DNA of 64,000 nt from contig NZ_SMAG01000007.1 of the NCBI RefSeq assembly GCF_004341825.1, forward strand, positions 1 to 64,000, given 5' to 3'. Both the position numbers and the translations under genes were made by a program. Under the pieces are notes generated by a model that worked only from the letters and a program-made list of their open reading frames with translations, was not told where the DNA came from and did no database searches. This document shows, in pieces, positions 17,859-27,997 of this stretch. Numbering within the stretch: the first letter of the stretch is position 1; the number at the start of each line of letters is the position of its first letter. This DNA comes from Hazenella coriacea. GTDB lineage: Bacteria > Bacillota > Bacilli > Thermoactinomycetales > Thermoactinomycetaceae.

Positions 17859-18314
17859 TTAACTGTCAATATTTGGATCGTTTTGCCACATTTGAAGAAC
17901 ATCCTGAAAAAGCAGATGAACAGCTTGTTCCAGTTGCTCATCAGTAGCAGTATCTTCTAAATTAACTTGATGAGTTAGAACTTTGATCTGCTGACTAGGA
18001 TCACAGACTGATAAAGACTCAGTGGAAACGATTACAAGATGATAAAAGCCTGAGTCTTTTATCTCTTTGATTATCTCATTAAAATATGCCATAAAAACTT
18101 CATGATTTTGTCCAATATATGAAATTGTAGGTAGTAATAGAATTCGTCCTTTTAATTTTTTCTCTAATGATGTAGCAACACGTTCCAACAAACGGGACTG
18201 TTGTACAAAAATCTGCTTTTGCTGGATTCGAATCCCTGATACAGGAATACAAAGAGTATCTACAAAGGGAGAAACCTCTTGCCAATCTCGATCTGACATA
18301 GTCATTAATTCCAT
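17859..18314 (-). CDS. ypiF: DUF2487 protein (YpiF)
   Basis: A 151-residue soluble protein of the DUF2487/YpiF family with no known function. It is recognised from position between ypiB and qcrA, as in B. subtilis, and from the opening TMSDRDWQEVSPFVDTLCIPVSGI. The ATG at 18314 follows AGAGGATG at a good distance. A strong terminator ends only 22 bases upstream, so it must be read through or be served by a promoter within or beside that hairpin. Confidence 0.78.
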   Translation of the reverse strand: MELMTMSDRDWQEVSPFVDTLCIPVSGIRIQQKQIFVQQSRLLERVATSLEKKLKGRILLLPTISYIGQNHEVFMAYFNEIIKEIKDSGFYHLVIVSTESLSVCDPSQQIKVLTHQVNLEDTATDEQLEQAVHLLFQDVLQMWQNDPNIDS

Positions 18315-18335
18315 GTGATCATCCTCTTTTCCACA

Positions 18336-18363
18336 TAAAAATGCCCGACATCTCTGTCGAGCA
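18336..18363 (-). terminator. terminator between ypiB and ypiF
   Basis: TGCTCGACA/TGTCGGGCA stem followed by TTTTTATG on the minus strand, directly ahead of the ypiF ribosome site. Confidence 0.85.
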
Positions 18364-18374
18364 TTATATCTAAA

Positions 18375-18926
18375 TTATTGTTTTGACTCTACTATCTTAT
18401 TCCATTGTTCGCTGAGCTGTAAAAAAGTCTGTTTGTCCCCTGTAGCTAACGCGTCGTCGATTTTCTTGTATAATTCTTGTTGTTGAAATTCTCTAACCGC
18501 TTGATCAAGAAGCATCTCCGCGAACAGACTGAGCAAATGGTCTTGCACCAAGTCATGTTTTTCCATGGGATTAACCTCCAATACCGCGGCATACTCAGGA
18601 CACGCTGCCCGGTCTTTGAAATACAGCTCAATATATAAATCTTCATGGGGATAAGTTCGGATATCGTAAAAAGCTGCTTCGACATCTGTTCCAACCCGTT
18701 TATTTTTGATAAACTTAAATGGAATCATATTGCTACAAGTGGCAGAAAGAATCATTGACTTACTTAAATTTTGGGCATTATCGACAAAGTGGACCCGCTT
18801 TAACAATTCCTGATTGGAAGACAGGTAATTGAGCAAAAAGGCTGCTTGTTTGATTTTCAACTCATACCGATCTAAAAACCATCCAATAAACTCTTTTTTC
18901 TCAGCGATGGAAACTGTATGGCTCAT
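18375..18926 (-). CDS. ypiB: UPF0302 family protein YpiB
   Basis: A 183-residue soluble protein of the YpiB (UPF0302) family. The opening (EKKEFIGWFLDRYELKIKQAAFLLNYL) and the acidic DVEAAFYDIRTYPHEDLYIELYFKDR region match what I remember of the family; the C-terminal ~60 residues are helical. Function unknown, although the B. subtilis gene lies in the same aroA-to-qcr neighbourhood. A terminator follows immediately. Confidence 0.82.
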   Translation of the reverse strand: MSHTVSIAEKKEFIGWFLDRYELKIKQAAFLLNYLSSNQELLKRVHFVDNAQNLSKSMILSATCSNMIPFKFIKNKRVGTDVEAAFYDIRTYPHEDLYIELYFKDRAACPEYAAVLEVNPMEKHDLVQDHLLSLFAEMLLDQAVREFQQQELYKKIDDALATGDKQTFLQLSEQWNKIVESKQ

Positions 18927-19053
18927 CTTCCTTCTCCCACCCCGCTTTTGTGATTGAATATTATGTCTTTTCGTCTGCCCGCCTCAGAAAATATGGCGCT
19001 GAAATGGTATCTGAGTATATCTATGATTCGAGTTCGGGAGGTTTATTTCCTGC

Positions 19054-20205
19054 TTATTTCCCCGATTTTATGAAACCTTCTTCAATCACTTGTTCACGAA
19101 ATGCGGAGATTCCATGCATCCACTTGACACCCGATTGAGTAAGTTTCACCAAAGATTGATCTTGCTCCACTCCAAATTGTAAAATCCCCAGATGGACAAG
19201 CATTTGAATGGTCTTTCTAAATAATGACTCTTGACTCTCGTAATAATACGGGGAAATCCATTCATTAACTGCCTTATAGATCTGTTCCGTCGGCATCCAT
19301 TTAGATCGACTAAGTAAACCAATCCAGCGCAAGATAATGGGTAGATGTGGAATGGGCTTACGATAGAGACGAATCCAAAAGCGATAAAGCTGTTTATCTG
19401 CATTGGAGTCGTTTTTATATAAATACCCGTTTCCGATATCCGTTAAACTTAAATTTTCTTTATTTTCTCTAAAGTATCCTTTGTAAAATGCATAATCATA
19501 GAGAAGCGAAAACCGATCTGGGTAAAGATGATACATCCTGCCAAAACCAAAGCGAGGGCCTTTCTGGTTGATCACGTCCTCGTTAATCACAAATGTTTTT
19601 AATAATTGCTTCTGTTGTTGTTTATGGATTGCCCCATCTAAAGTCAATCGAAGAACTTCTTTGCGAATCAAATCAAGGAAACGATAAAGATCTTTAACGA
19701 GTTGTCCTTCCTCATTCCGATAAAAGGAGGGAGGGCGTAACAATACCTCTATATCATTTAGGAATGGGCGAATAAACAAGTCCGTCATTTGCTCCCTAAG
19801 ATCTGATGGAATATGATATAAATATTGCGTGCGATGCGAATAACCAGTAAATAACCATCCTCTTTTTAATGCCCCTACGACTAAACTTCGCGGTTCTCCT
19901 TGATCATTCTGTAATGCTGCTCTCCCTTTAGCTAATAGCTCTTCCATTGTATAAGATGGACTGTGATCCAAGATGATTAATTGCATAAACCGATGTTGTG
20001 AAGGGGACAAGTCTACAACCATCTGATCCAAGCTTGACTTTTTCCCCACCTTTCTTAATACAGCACAGATCAAGTCATGTTTTGAATGATGGTCACTTAC
20101 TACGCCACCGTAAAAACGGTTTAATTGTTTTAACTGTTCAATATCTGTATAAGTTAACCAATCAGCCATTCGCACTGTCACATCATCCTCACTATCCAAT
20201 GGCAT
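19054..20205 (-). CDS. unassigned protein with winged-helix-like repeats
   Basis: A soluble protein of about 383 residues that I cannot assign. It is basic and helical, with repeated short segments of a winged-helix character (for example MEELLAKGRAALQ, later GALKRGWLFTGYS) that recall the helicase-associated N-terminal domain found beside XPB-like helicases; this resemblance is weak. No Walker motif, signal or membrane segment is seen. The start is uncertain: the frame opens at a TTG at 20229 with no ribosome site; 20205 is the first ATG, and a downstream ATG at 20169 follows GAGGAT. It occupies the place where B. subtilis has ypiA. Confidence 0.6.
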   Translation of the reverse strand: MPLDSEDDVTVRMADWLTYTDIEQLKQLNRFYGGVVSDHHSKHDLICAVLRKVGKKSSLDQMVVDLSPSQHRFMQLIILDHSPSYTMEELLAKGRAALQNDQGEPRSLVVGALKRGWLFTGYSHRTQYLYHIPSDLREQMTDLFIRPFLNDIEVLLRPPSFYRNEEGQLVKDLYRFLDLIRKEVLRLTLDGAIHKQQQKQLLKTFVINEDVINQKGPRFGFGRMYHLYPDRFSLLYDYAFYKGYFRENKENLSLTDIGNGYLYKNDSNADKQLYRFWIRLYRKPIPHLPIILRWIGLLSRSKWMPTEQIYKAVNEWISPYYYESQESLFRKTIQMLVHLGILQFGVEQDQSLVKLTQSGVKWMHGISAFREQVIEEGFIKSGK

Positions 20206-20340
20206 TACCACTATAATTAGTTTGGACAAGAAACAGTACAGATAGACCTATGGAATCAAAATAGAGTGAACCCCAGATAAACTTACCTGTCACCTTTCAA
20301 AGCATGATCAAGTGCTCTTTAGGCTAATTCCATACAACTA

Positions 20341-20829
20341 TCATCTATTTTTTTGTGTAACTTTCGTCAGAGAGTCTCTCTCCTGGTCATAAGTCTCTTG
20401 GACTTGAATCCCTCTCCCAAATAAGAACAAACTAAAATATATTGAAAACATCAATCCTAAAGGAAGCGATTGTTTAGGAAAAAAGAGAGCAAAAAGATCC
20501 CCGATCATATTTTTCCACCCTGTTTTTATCTCAAGCATTCCTGCCCATTCGGGGAGTAGTAATGGGATATGAATGATAAAAAAACAGATGATTGCTTCAC
20601 TCAATGATAACCGATGGCTAAATTTCGCTGACGATCCCAAGCCGATGTATATAAAACATGTGATGATTCCCACCATAATCAATGTCCATTCAAGCATCAG
20701 AGAAGATAAGTCATTGGTTGGAAACCAGATAGAGATAAAAAAAGGAAACACCCAAATTTTCAATAATGTAATACTTATGAGTACAAAAGTCGCTTCGATC
20801 CACCACCGCCAATATCGTTGAATGAACAT
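20341..20829 (-). CDS. small polytopic membrane protein, unknown
   Basis: A 162-residue protein with four hydrophobic segments (roughly residues 10-30, 40-62, 75-95 and 125-145) and a charged C-terminal tail. I do not recognise the family. The frame is open to 20985 but that would read through the aroA terminator; the ATG at 20829 has a strong GAGGAGGG seven bases upstream, so it is taken as the start. It lies between aroA and the winged-helix-like gene on the same strand. Confidence 0.65.
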   Translation of the reverse strand: MFIQRYWRWWIEATFVLISITLLKIWVFPFFISIWFPTNDLSSLMLEWTLIMVGIITCFIYIGLGSSAKFSHRLSLSEAIICFFIIHIPLLLPEWAGMLEIKTGWKNMIGDLFALFFPKQSLPLGLMFSIYFSLFLFGRGIQVQETYDQERDSLTKVTQKNR

Positions 20830-20867
20830 TAGACAACCCTCCTCATCAAAAAATATGACTGGAGAAT

Positions 20868-20898
20868 AAAAAAAAGAACCGCCCAATGAAGAGCGGTT
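20868..20898 (-). terminator. terminator of the trp-aro supraoperon
   Basis: AACCGCTC/GGGCGGTT stem followed by CTTTTTTTT on the minus strand, about 115 bases after the aroA stop. Confidence 0.85.
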
Positions 20899-21014
20899 TT
20901 GCACAAGACGTACAATATTGGATAGGAGTGGAGAGAAACCATACTGTAGTTTAATTATACGAAAATCAGTGGACAAGGTCAACACTTAATTCCTAATTTT
21001 CTGATTTGTACTAA

Positions 21015-22301
21015 CTATAAACGAAGGATCATCTCTTCAAATCCCGGAAATGATATTTGAATTGCTTCTGCCTGTTCTACCCGAACCCCATCCTTTGAAG
21101 CAAGACCTGCGACAGCCAATGCCATTCCAATTCGATGATCTCCATGACTTTGACAAACCCCACCTTGAAGCGGAGTAGGACCTTCGATCATCAAACCATC
21201 TTCTGTTTCCTCAATCTGTGCGCCTAGCTTCCGTAGCTCCTGGGTAATAGCTCGAATTCGATTCGTTTCTTTCACCTTCAGCTCTTCCGCATCGCGAATG
21301 ATCGTACGCCCTTTTGCTTGGGTAGCGATCACTGCCAAAATTGGGATTTCATCGATCATACGTGGAATGATCTCTCCACCAAATATAGAGCCCACCAACT
21401 CCTCGGCGACAATTGTTACTCGCCCCATGGGTTCATGACAGGAAAAATCGGTAATCTCCCACTCGATGTCAGCACCCATTTGGCTAAGTGCTTCGATTAG
21501 TCCTATTCTTGTAGGATTAAGCCCAACTCCTTCGACCGTAACCCGACTCCCTGGAACCATACAAGCTGTAGCTAGTAGAAACGCTGCTGACGAAAAATCC
21601 CCAGGTACTTGAACAGTCGTTGCAGAAAGTGACTGTTTCCCTTGAATAGAAACCATGCAATCATCATCCCGATTCACTTCCACCCCAAAAGCGGGCAGTA
21701 ATCTTTCAGTATGATCCCGAGACAGAGAGGGTTCTTTCAGTATGGTTTGACCTTCCGCAAACAGACCTGCTAACATAAGGGCTGACTTCACTTGGGCACT
21801 AGCAACAGGTGTTTGGTAAGTGATTCCTTGTAAAGGAGAACCATGAATCACTAAAGGCGTATATTTCCCACCCTGTCTGCCATCAATTTTGGCCCCCATC
21901 AGGCGTAAAGGTTCTACGATTCGTGACATCGGTCGTCGTGAAATCGAATCATCTCCAATTAAGACAGAGAAAAACGGGGCTGCCGATAAAAGACCTGCCA
22001 TCAATCGAATCGTAGTTCCAGAGTTACCAACATCTAGTGGTTGTTTGAGCTCCTTTAGCCCCTCCATCCCTTTTCCATAGATGTATAGCGTAGTTTCTTC
22101 AGGTCGCTCCATGTGTACACCCATTTGTTGAAAACAGGTCATGGTGTTTAAACAATCTGCCCCAGTTAAAAATCCTTTAACTGTAGTAATCCCTTCAGCA
22201 AGAGCCCCCAACATGATCGATCGGTGAGAAATAGATTTATCTCCAGGAACCCTAAATGTTTTCTGAAAAGGTTTTGAGCGAGAAACTTGGATCTGACTCA
22301 T
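21015..22301 (-). CDS. aroA: 3-phosphoshikimate 1-carboxyvinyltransferase (EPSP synthase)
   Basis: This enzyme joins shikimate 3-phosphate and phosphoenolpyruvate in the pathway to chorismate. GDKSISHR (residues 21-28), DVGNSGTTIRLMAGLL and SRDHTERLL are the substrate-binding signatures, and SHGDHRIGMALAVAG is near the C-terminus. The length (428) is normal. It is the last gene of the trp-hisC-tyrA-aroA run and is called aroE in B. subtilis. It starts 12 bases after tyrA. Confidence 0.97.
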   Translation of the reverse strand: MSQIQVSRSKPFQKTFRVPGDKSISHRSIMLGALAEGITTVKGFLTGADCLNTMTCFQQMGVHMERPEETTLYIYGKGMEGLKELKQPLDVGNSGTTIRLMAGLLSAAPFFSVLIGDDSISRRPMSRIVEPLRLMGAKIDGRQGGKYTPLVIHGSPLQGITYQTPVASAQVKSALMLAGLFAEGQTILKEPSLSRDHTERLLPAFGVEVNRDDDCMVSIQGKQSLSATTVQVPGDFSSAAFLLATACMVPGSRVTVEGVGLNPTRIGLIEALSQMGADIEWEITDFSCHEPMGRVTIVAEELVGSIFGGEIIPRMIDEIPILAVIATQAKGRTIIRDAEELKVKETNRIRAITQELRKLGAQIEETEDGLMIEGPTPLQGGVCQSHGDHRIGMALAVAGLASKDGVRVEQAEAIQISFPGFEEMILRL

Positions 22302-22313
22302 GCTTTACTCCTT

Positions 22314-23423
22314 TCACTCATCATCCATATAAACGGTATATCCTGAATGACGAAGATAAGTGACTGCCTGGATCACATCTTGCTGTGATTGAAAAGAAAG
22401 TCGGAGAACACCTGGTGTATACTCACGATTCTCCAATATACATATATTTTTGATATTAATTTTTTGTTGACCCAAAAGCTTCGTTAGATAAGCAATCTCC
22501 CCAGGCTGATCACAAATATCTACCACACATTCAAAAAAAGGGGCAAGGATTCCTTTCCGTTTTTTTTCGGGTAATTGACGACGTAATTCTCTAGAACGAG
22601 TAAATAGCTCTTCAATCTGATCTGCATTTTTTTCTTGAATAGCTGTGCGAAAGTGCACCATTTGCTTAATCCAATCATCTAACAACGGAATCAATGCTTG
22701 ATGATTGGTAAGTAAAATATCTCTCCACATTGTTGGATCACTTGCGCCAATCCTTGTTAAATCTCGAAATCCTCCCGCTGCTAACAAATGAAACCATTCA
22801 TTTTCTTCGTTATATTTTCCCACTTGATTGACGAGTCCCGCTGCAATCACATGGGGGAGGTGGCTGATCGCCCCAACTACCCGATCATGCGCACTAGGCT
22901 CCATCAAAACCAGCTTAGCTAAAGTCGCTCTCTCTAATAAGCCACCTAACCGCTGAATTGCTTGCATGGATGTCTCAACCTCTGGAGTTAAGACATAGTA
23001 TGCATTTTCAAATAAGAGAGACTGAGCCGCCTGCATCCCCGATTGATGCGACCCAGCCATCGGATGACCTCCAATAAAGGTAACTCCCTGTTCGATGAGT
23101 ACTTTGCCAGTTTGAACGATTTCAGCTTTCGTACTTCCCACGTCTGTCACAATACAATTGGAAGAAAGAGAAAGAGCCGATAGTTCTAAAATTGTATGTT
23201 TGATCAGCGTCACTGGTAGTGCAATGATGATAAAGTCAACGCCTTCTACAGCCTGGTTTAATTGGGTTGTTCCTTTATCAATCGCACCTAACGATTCAGC
23301 AAGCTGTAAATTCTGATCCGCATGGTCAAATCCAATTACCTCAACAGAAGTTCTCTCTTTTAAACCTAAAGCAATCGAACCACCAATCAAACCCATTCCC
23401 AGAATAGCTACACGTTCTGGCAT
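22314..23423 (-). CDS. tyrA: prephenate dehydrogenase with ACT domain
   Basis: TyrA oxidises prephenate to 4-hydroxyphenylpyruvate with NAD for tyrosine synthesis. The N-terminal GMGLIGGSIALGLK is the dinucleotide-binding loop and GGHPMAGSHQSG holds the catalytic histidine region. A C-terminal ACT domain (about residues 298-369, VVDICDQPGEIAYLTKLL) would bind tyrosine for feedback control. It has three bases between it and hisC. Confidence 0.96.
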   Translation of the reverse strand: MPERVAILGMGLIGGSIALGLKERTSVEVIGFDHADQNLQLAESLGAIDKGTTQLNQAVEGVDFIIIALPVTLIKHTILELSALSLSSNCIVTDVGSTKAEIVQTGKVLIEQGVTFIGGHPMAGSHQSGMQAAQSLLFENAYYVLTPEVETSMQAIQRLGGLLERATLAKLVLMEPSAHDRVVGAISHLPHVIAAGLVNQVGKYNEENEWFHLLAAGGFRDLTRIGASDPTMWRDILLTNHQALIPLLDDWIKQMVHFRTAIQEKNADQIEELFTRSRELRRQLPEKKRKGILAPFFECVVDICDQPGEIAYLTKLLGQQKINIKNICILENREYTPGVLRLSFQSQQDVIQAVTYLRHSGYTVYMDDE

Positions 23424-23426
23424 TAA

Positions 23427-24524
23427 TTACAACGATCCTTTCTCCTCGATCAACGATTGATATGCTTCTAAAAAGCGGTCATTTTCTTCGTCTGTCCCAA
23501 CCGTCACTCTGATAGATGTGGGAAAGCCTAACGCTTGACCAGACCGAACAATAATCCCTTTTTGGAGCAGGTATTGAAATACTTCATCGGCGGGTGAACC
23601 TGTATCAAATAAGATAAAGTTGCCATGTGCAGGGAAGTAATGACATCCCCAACGATCTAGTTGAGACATGATTTTCTTCATTCCTAAACGGTTTTGGTTG
23701 CGACAATACAACACAAATGTTTGGTCTTTCACAGCTGATGTTGCCGCTTGTTGTGCTAACCGATTAACGTTAAATGGTTCCCGAACCCGGTTTAATTGCT
23801 TCAATACATCTGGATGACCGATTCCATAACCAACACGAAAAGCTGCTAATCCATAAATTTTTGAAAAAGTTCGGGTGATGATGATATTAGGATTATAGTC
23901 TAAGAGTGAAAGGCTATCAGGATATGATGGATCAACGACATATTCGGCGTAAGCTTCATCAATGACAACACACACATGATCGGGGAGGTCATCTAGAAAT
24001 TGCTCCAACTCCTCATGACTTACAATCGTTCCTGTTGGATTATTTGGATTGCAAATCCATACGATCCGTGTTTTCTCAGTAATAGCTTCTCTCATTGCCT
24101 TTAAATCATGAGTTCCATCCTTTAATGGGATTAGAATTGGCGTGGCTCCTTCAATTCGTGTGACTGTCTCATAACGTGGAAATGTGTGATCTGCCATAAT
24201 GGATTCTGTCTCAGGTTCCAAGTAAGCACGAGCGATCATTTGTACAACTTCATCTGAACCATTGCCAAAGATCATACGGCGTGGATCAACTTCTATATGT
24301 TCCGCCAGAGCTTCTCTTAAAATAGGGGCAGTTCCTTCTGGGTAGAGATGAAATTGGTCTTTAACCTCAGCTAAGGACGTCCATACCTGTGAAGAACATC
24401 CAAAAGGGTTCTCATTTGAAGCAAGCTTGATGACTTTCTCGATTCCTAACTCTCTTTTAACTTCTTCCAACGGTTTTCCAGGCTGGTAAACACCCAAACC
24501 TTGAATAGATGCTTTTGGTTTCAT
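23427..24524 (-). CDS. hisC: histidinol-phosphate / aromatic aminotransferase
   Basis: This fold-type I PLP enzyme performs the histidinol-phosphate transamination and, in Bacillus, also aromatic amino acid transamination, which explains its place between trpA and tyrA. SNENPFG, WICNPNNPTGT and the PLP-lysine site TFSKIYGLAAFRVGYG are visible. It is 365 residues long. No other his genes are present, so the aromatic role fits the context. Confidence 0.95.
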   Translation of the reverse strand: MKPKASIQGLGVYQPGKPLEEVKRELGIEKVIKLASNENPFGCSSQVWTSLAEVKDQFHLYPEGTAPILREALAEHIEVDPRRMIFGNGSDEVVQMIARAYLEPETESIMADHTFPRYETVTRIEGATPILIPLKDGTHDLKAMREAITEKTRIVWICNPNNPTGTIVSHEELEQFLDDLPDHVCVVIDEAYAEYVVDPSYPDSLSLLDYNPNIIITRTFSKIYGLAAFRVGYGIGHPDVLKQLNRVREPFNVNRLAQQAATSAVKDQTFVLYCRNQNRLGMKKIMSQLDRWGCHYFPAHGNFILFDTGSPADEVFQYLLQKGIIVRSGQALGFPTSIRVTVGTDEENDRFLEAYQSLIEEKGSL

Positions 24525-24555
24525 GGAATAACCCCTCTATCTCTTTTTCCTAATT

Positions 24556-25353
24556 TTACTCTGATTTTAGATGTCTGACAAATCTCCGAACCTCCTCTAA
24601 TCCTTCGTCCCTACGAGCGGGGTCCATAAGTGTAGGGGACAGTTGATGAATTCGTTCCACCAATGAACTACCAACGATTACAGCATCACTATAGGAAGAA
24701 AACCGAGCAACCTGTTCGGGAGATGAGATCCCAAAACCAACTGCAATCGGAACCGGACTTGCCTGTCGAACCGTCTGTAAAAAAGAAAAAATTTGCTCAT
24801 CAAATTGAGACCGTTGTCCTGTTGTTCCTAAAGAGGAGATACAATAAACAAATCCTTCTGCTTCCTCTACAATCATTTCAATTCGCTGTCTAGAAGTGGG
24901 GGCAACTAGAGGGATCACGGCAATCCCTTCATTTTTTGCCCACTGACGAAGTGAACCACTCTCCTCAAAAGGTAAGTCGGGAATGATCATACCTTGAAAA
25001 CCAATCTCGGCTAACTCTCCAATTAAACGTTCTAATCCATACTGTAGAAGTGGATTATAATAAGAAAATAAAATAAGCGGAACTTGACATCCCTTTTCTC
25101 GTACCCGTCTAGCTAGATCTAAAACACTCATTAACTTAACACCATTCTCTAATGCTCGCTGTGAAGCTGCTTGAATCGTCGGACCATCAGCCACTGGTTC
25201 AGAGAAAGGAACTCCCAATTCGATTGCAGTAACTCCTTCCTCCTCCAACAGCTCGATGATTGATTCCGTTACCTCTACATTTGGATCTCCAGCTGTAATA
25301 AATGGAATAAGATGAGTTCCAGGTTTCTTGAAGGCCTTTTGTAAGGAATTCAT
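24556..25353 (-). CDS. trpA: tryptophan synthase alpha chain
   Basis: TrpA cleaves indole-3-glycerol phosphate to indole, which is channelled to TrpB. The TIM-barrel motifs [30 protein letters not shown] (catalytic Glu) and [13 protein letters not shown] are visible. It overlaps trpB by four bases (ATGA), so the two subunits are translated together. It is 265 residues long. Confidence 0.97.
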   Translation of the reverse strand: MNSLQKAFKKPGTHLIPFITAGDPNVEVTESIIELLEEEGVTAIELGVPFSEPVADGPTIQAASQRALENGVKLMSVLDLARRVREKGCQVPLILFSYYNPLLQYGLERLIGELAEIGFQGMIIPDLPFEESGSLRQWAKNEGIAVIPLVAPTSRQRIEMIVEEAEGFVYCISSLGTTGQRSQFDEQIFSFLQTVRQASPVPIAVGFGISSPEQVARFSSYSDAVIVGSSLVERIHQLSPTLMDPARRDEGLEEVRRFVRHLKSE

Positions 25354-26573
25354 GTTCGCTCCTCCTTAACTGCTTGTCGAATCGTTTCCACATCTTTATC
25401 ACCGCGTCCTGAAAGACAAACGAGTACAATTTCGTCAGAAGAAAGGGTAACTGCTAGTTGAATTGCTTCAGCAATCGCATGGGCAGATTCCAAAGCAGGC
25501 AAGATCCCTTCTGTTTGACATAAGATTTTAACAGCCTGTAAAGCTTGTTGATCAGTAACCGATGTATAACGAGCACGTTTCATCTCTTTGAGGAAAGAAT
25601 GCTCTGGTCCCACACCTGGATAATCTAATCCAGCAGAAATCGAGTGAGCTGGGATAATTTGTCCATGGGGGTCCTGTAAAAGATAACTATAAGCACCATG
25701 TAACACACCTGGACGACCTTTCGTTAATGAAGCGGCATGTTGCTGTGTGTCCAAACCTTTTCCGGCAGCCTCTACTCCATGTAATCGAACAGAATGATCA
25801 TCTAAAAAAGCGGCAAACATACCAATGGCATTACTTCCTCCGCCCACACAAGCTATCACATCGGAAGGCAAACGATCTTCTACCAACAACAGTTGAGCTC
25901 TTGCTTCATCACTGATGACCCGTTGAAAGTATTTAACCATTTGTGGATAAGGATGTGGACCTACTGCAGAGCCAATTAAATAAAACGTTTCATCTACCTC
26001 TGCCACCCATTGTCGTAAAGCTTCATTGGTAGCGTCTTTTAAAGTTTGAGTTCCAGATGTGACAGAAACCACTTCTGCCCCCAATAATTCCATTCGGAAC
26101 ACGTTCAATTGTTGACGTTTTACATCTTCTGCTCCCATAAAGACACGACATTCCATTCCTAGAAGTGCTGCCACTGTTGCCGTTGCCACGCCATGTTGAC
26201 CTGCACCTGTTTCCGCTATTAACTTTTTCTTTCCCATTCGTTTAGCTAATAACGCTTGACCGAGAGCATTATTAATTTTGTGTGCACCTGTGTGATTTAA
26301 ATCCTCTCTTTTTAAATAAATTTTGGCACCACCCGCATATTGGGTGAGTCTTTGCGCAAAGGTTAGGGGGGTTGGACGTCCTGAATACTCTTTCAATAGT
26401 TTTTTGTACTCATGAACAAAATCCTGATCTTGAATCGCTGACTGAAACTCTTGTTCCAGCGTAATTAAAGCATTCATCGAAGTCTCTGGTACATATCTCC
26501 CACCAAATTCTCCATATCGCCCTGTCACTTTCTTATTGATTTGATCCGTTATTTTGGCTGTTGGTTGAGCCAT
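25350..26573 (-). CDS. trpB: tryptophan synthase beta chain
   Basis: TrpB condenses indole with serine using PLP. The PLP lysine is in [15 protein letters not shown], the glycine-rich phosphate loop is [12 protein letters not shown], and the opening [14 protein letters not shown] is diagnostic. The ATG at 26573 follows GGGTGAG and overlaps the 3' end of trpF by 41 bases; no later in-frame start would keep the conserved opening, so the long overlap appears real. Confidence 0.97.
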   Translation of the reverse strand: MAQPTAKITDQINKKVTGRYGEFGGRYVPETSMNALITLEQEFQSAIQDQDFVHEYKKLLKEYSGRPTPLTFAQRLTQYAGGAKIYLKREDLNHTGAHKINNALGQALLAKRMGKKKLIAETGAGQHGVATATVAALLGMECRVFMGAEDVKRQQLNVFRMELLGAEVVSVTSGTQTLKDATNEALRQWVAEVDETFYLIGSAVGPHPYPQMVKYFQRVISDEARAQLLLVEDRLPSDVIACVGGGSNAIGMFAAFLDDHSVRLHGVEAAGKGLDTQQHAASLTKGRPGVLHGAYSYLLQDPHGQIIPAHSISAGLDYPGVGPEHSFLKEMKRARYTSVTDQQALQAVKILCQTEGILPALESAHAIAEAIQLAVTLSSDEIVLVCLSGRGDKDVETIRQAVKEERT

Positions 26574-27213
26574 GTTTTCTCACCCTTTCAATGAAACTAC
26601 TCATTAAGTACAAATCCTTTTTTCCATGGATCTCTACACTACTTGAAAGATCCACTCCGTCTGGAGTGTACATCTGAAGAAGATCAATAATATTGCTTTC
26701 TTGAAGACCTCCTGCAATCCAAAGAGGGAGATTCGCTTGTATGCATTCTTTTTGAAAAGGAGGGATTACCTGCTTCCATTGAAATGAAGTCCCTGTACCT
26801 CCTCGCTTTCCTTTCACCACGGAATCCAACAAAGCGAGATCAATCCAAGGAAGATAAGATGATGGGGAAGTACTAGTCCCTTGATGGTCTACATGAAATG
26901 TTTTAATTAATTGAATCGAAAAGCGCTTTTTTACTTCTGCACAAAAGGAGGGTGACTCCACTCCATGAAGTTGAATCGCTCGAAGTGGAAACTCCGTTAA
27001 CCAATCTTCGATTTCTTGTAAAGTAGGATCCATCATCACTCCAACAGTGAATAGATGAGAAGGGACTAAGTGAATCATGTTTCGGAGATTCGCCTTACTT
27101 ACAGTCCGTCGACGTCCTGGAACAAGAACAAATCCGACAGCATTTAGATCTAAATCTTGGATCGCATGTAGTTCCTCCTCACACTGAAAACCACAAATTT
27201 TAATCCAAGTCAT
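26533..27213 (-). CDS. trpF: phosphoribosylanthranilate isomerase
   Basis: TrpF isomerises phosphoribosylanthranilate. The N-terminal WIKICGF with the catalytic Cys, [12 protein letters not shown] and the C-terminal AGGLQESNI and VDLSSSVE phosphate-binding segments are present. The ATG at 27213 starts at the conserved MTWIKICG; the frame continues upstream but only inside trpC. It overlaps trpC by 14 bases and trpB by 41. The ribosome site is weak, consistent with translational coupling. Confidence 0.95.
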   Translation of the reverse strand: MTWIKICGFQCEEELHAIQDLDLNAVGFVLVPGRRRTVSKANLRNMIHLVPSHLFTVGVMMDPTLQEIEDWLTEFPLRAIQLHGVESPSFCAEVKKRFSIQLIKTFHVDHQGTSTSPSSYLPWIDLALLDSVVKGKRGGTGTSFQWKQVIPPFQKECIQANLPLWIAGGLQESNIIDLLQMYTPDGVDLSSSVEIHGKKDLYLMSSFIERVRKHGSTNSQNNGSNQ

Positions 27214-27997
27214 GGTCGGTACCCAGATCCCGTAACTCTTGTAGAGCTTGTTCAGAATCATCCTGTCGCATCAGATATTCACCGATTAAAATCCCATCTA
27301 CACCTGCTTGAACCATCCGTCTTACGTCTTCGACCGAATGTACCCCACTCTCTCCAATAACCAGAAAAGGGGGTGGAATCATAGGACGTAACCGTTCTGT
27401 GACTGATAAATCAGTAGCTAATGTTTTTAAGTTTCGATTGTTAATGCCAATAAAATCAGGATTAGCGAAAACTGCTGCGTCAATCTCTGAGGGCTCATGA
27501 ACTTCAAGTAAGACTTCCATTTCTAACTGATGAGCAAGTTCCGTTAGCTCCCTCAATGAATGATGGTCTAATAGTGCAGCAATCAGCAAAATCACATCTG
27601 CTCCCATTTGTTTGCTTTCGTATACTTGAATAGGATCCATTATAAAATCTTTTCGTAATACAGGGAGCCTCACCTGTTGACGAACTTGAGTTAACGACTC
27701 TGCTTTACCTTTAAAATAATGCTCTTCGGTTAAGACAGAAATTGCAGAAGCTCCCCCCTTCTCGTAACTAAGTGCTGTTGCAATCGGATCTACCTCTTCA
27801 CGGATCACACCTCGAGAAGGTGAGGCGGGCTTTACCTCTGCGATGAACGATACACCCTTTGACTGTTTCACGATTTCAACTAAAGATCTTCCGGGAGAGT
27901 GACTGAATCGTTCATTCATCTGTTCCATTGGGTGATACTGGGCATAAAGTTGTTGAATCTCTTGCTTCTTCAACGCAACAATCTTTTCAAGAAACAT
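27200..27997 (-). CDS. trpC: indole-3-glycerol phosphate synthase
   Basis: TrpC closes the indole ring. The barrel motifs SFIAEVKPASPSRG, VLRKDFIMDPIQVYESK and IGINNRNLKTL are those of the family, and GESGVHSVEDV supplies the phosphate site. It is 265 residues long, overlaps trpD by 11 bases and trpF by 14. The phosphoribosylanthranilate isomerase is a separate gene here. Confidence 0.97.
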   Translation of the reverse strand: MFLEKIVALKKQEIQQLYAQYHPMEQMNERFSHSPGRSLVEIVKQSKGVSFIAEVKPASPSRGVIREEVDPIATALSYEKGGASAISVLTEEHYFKGKAESLTQVRQQVRLPVLRKDFIMDPIQVYESKQMGADVILLIAALLDHHSLRELTELAHQLEMEVLLEVHEPSEIDAAVFANPDFIGINNRNLKTLATDLSVTERLRPMIPPPFLVIGESGVHSVEDVRRMVQAGVDGILIGEYLMRQDDSEQALQELRDLGTDHDLD

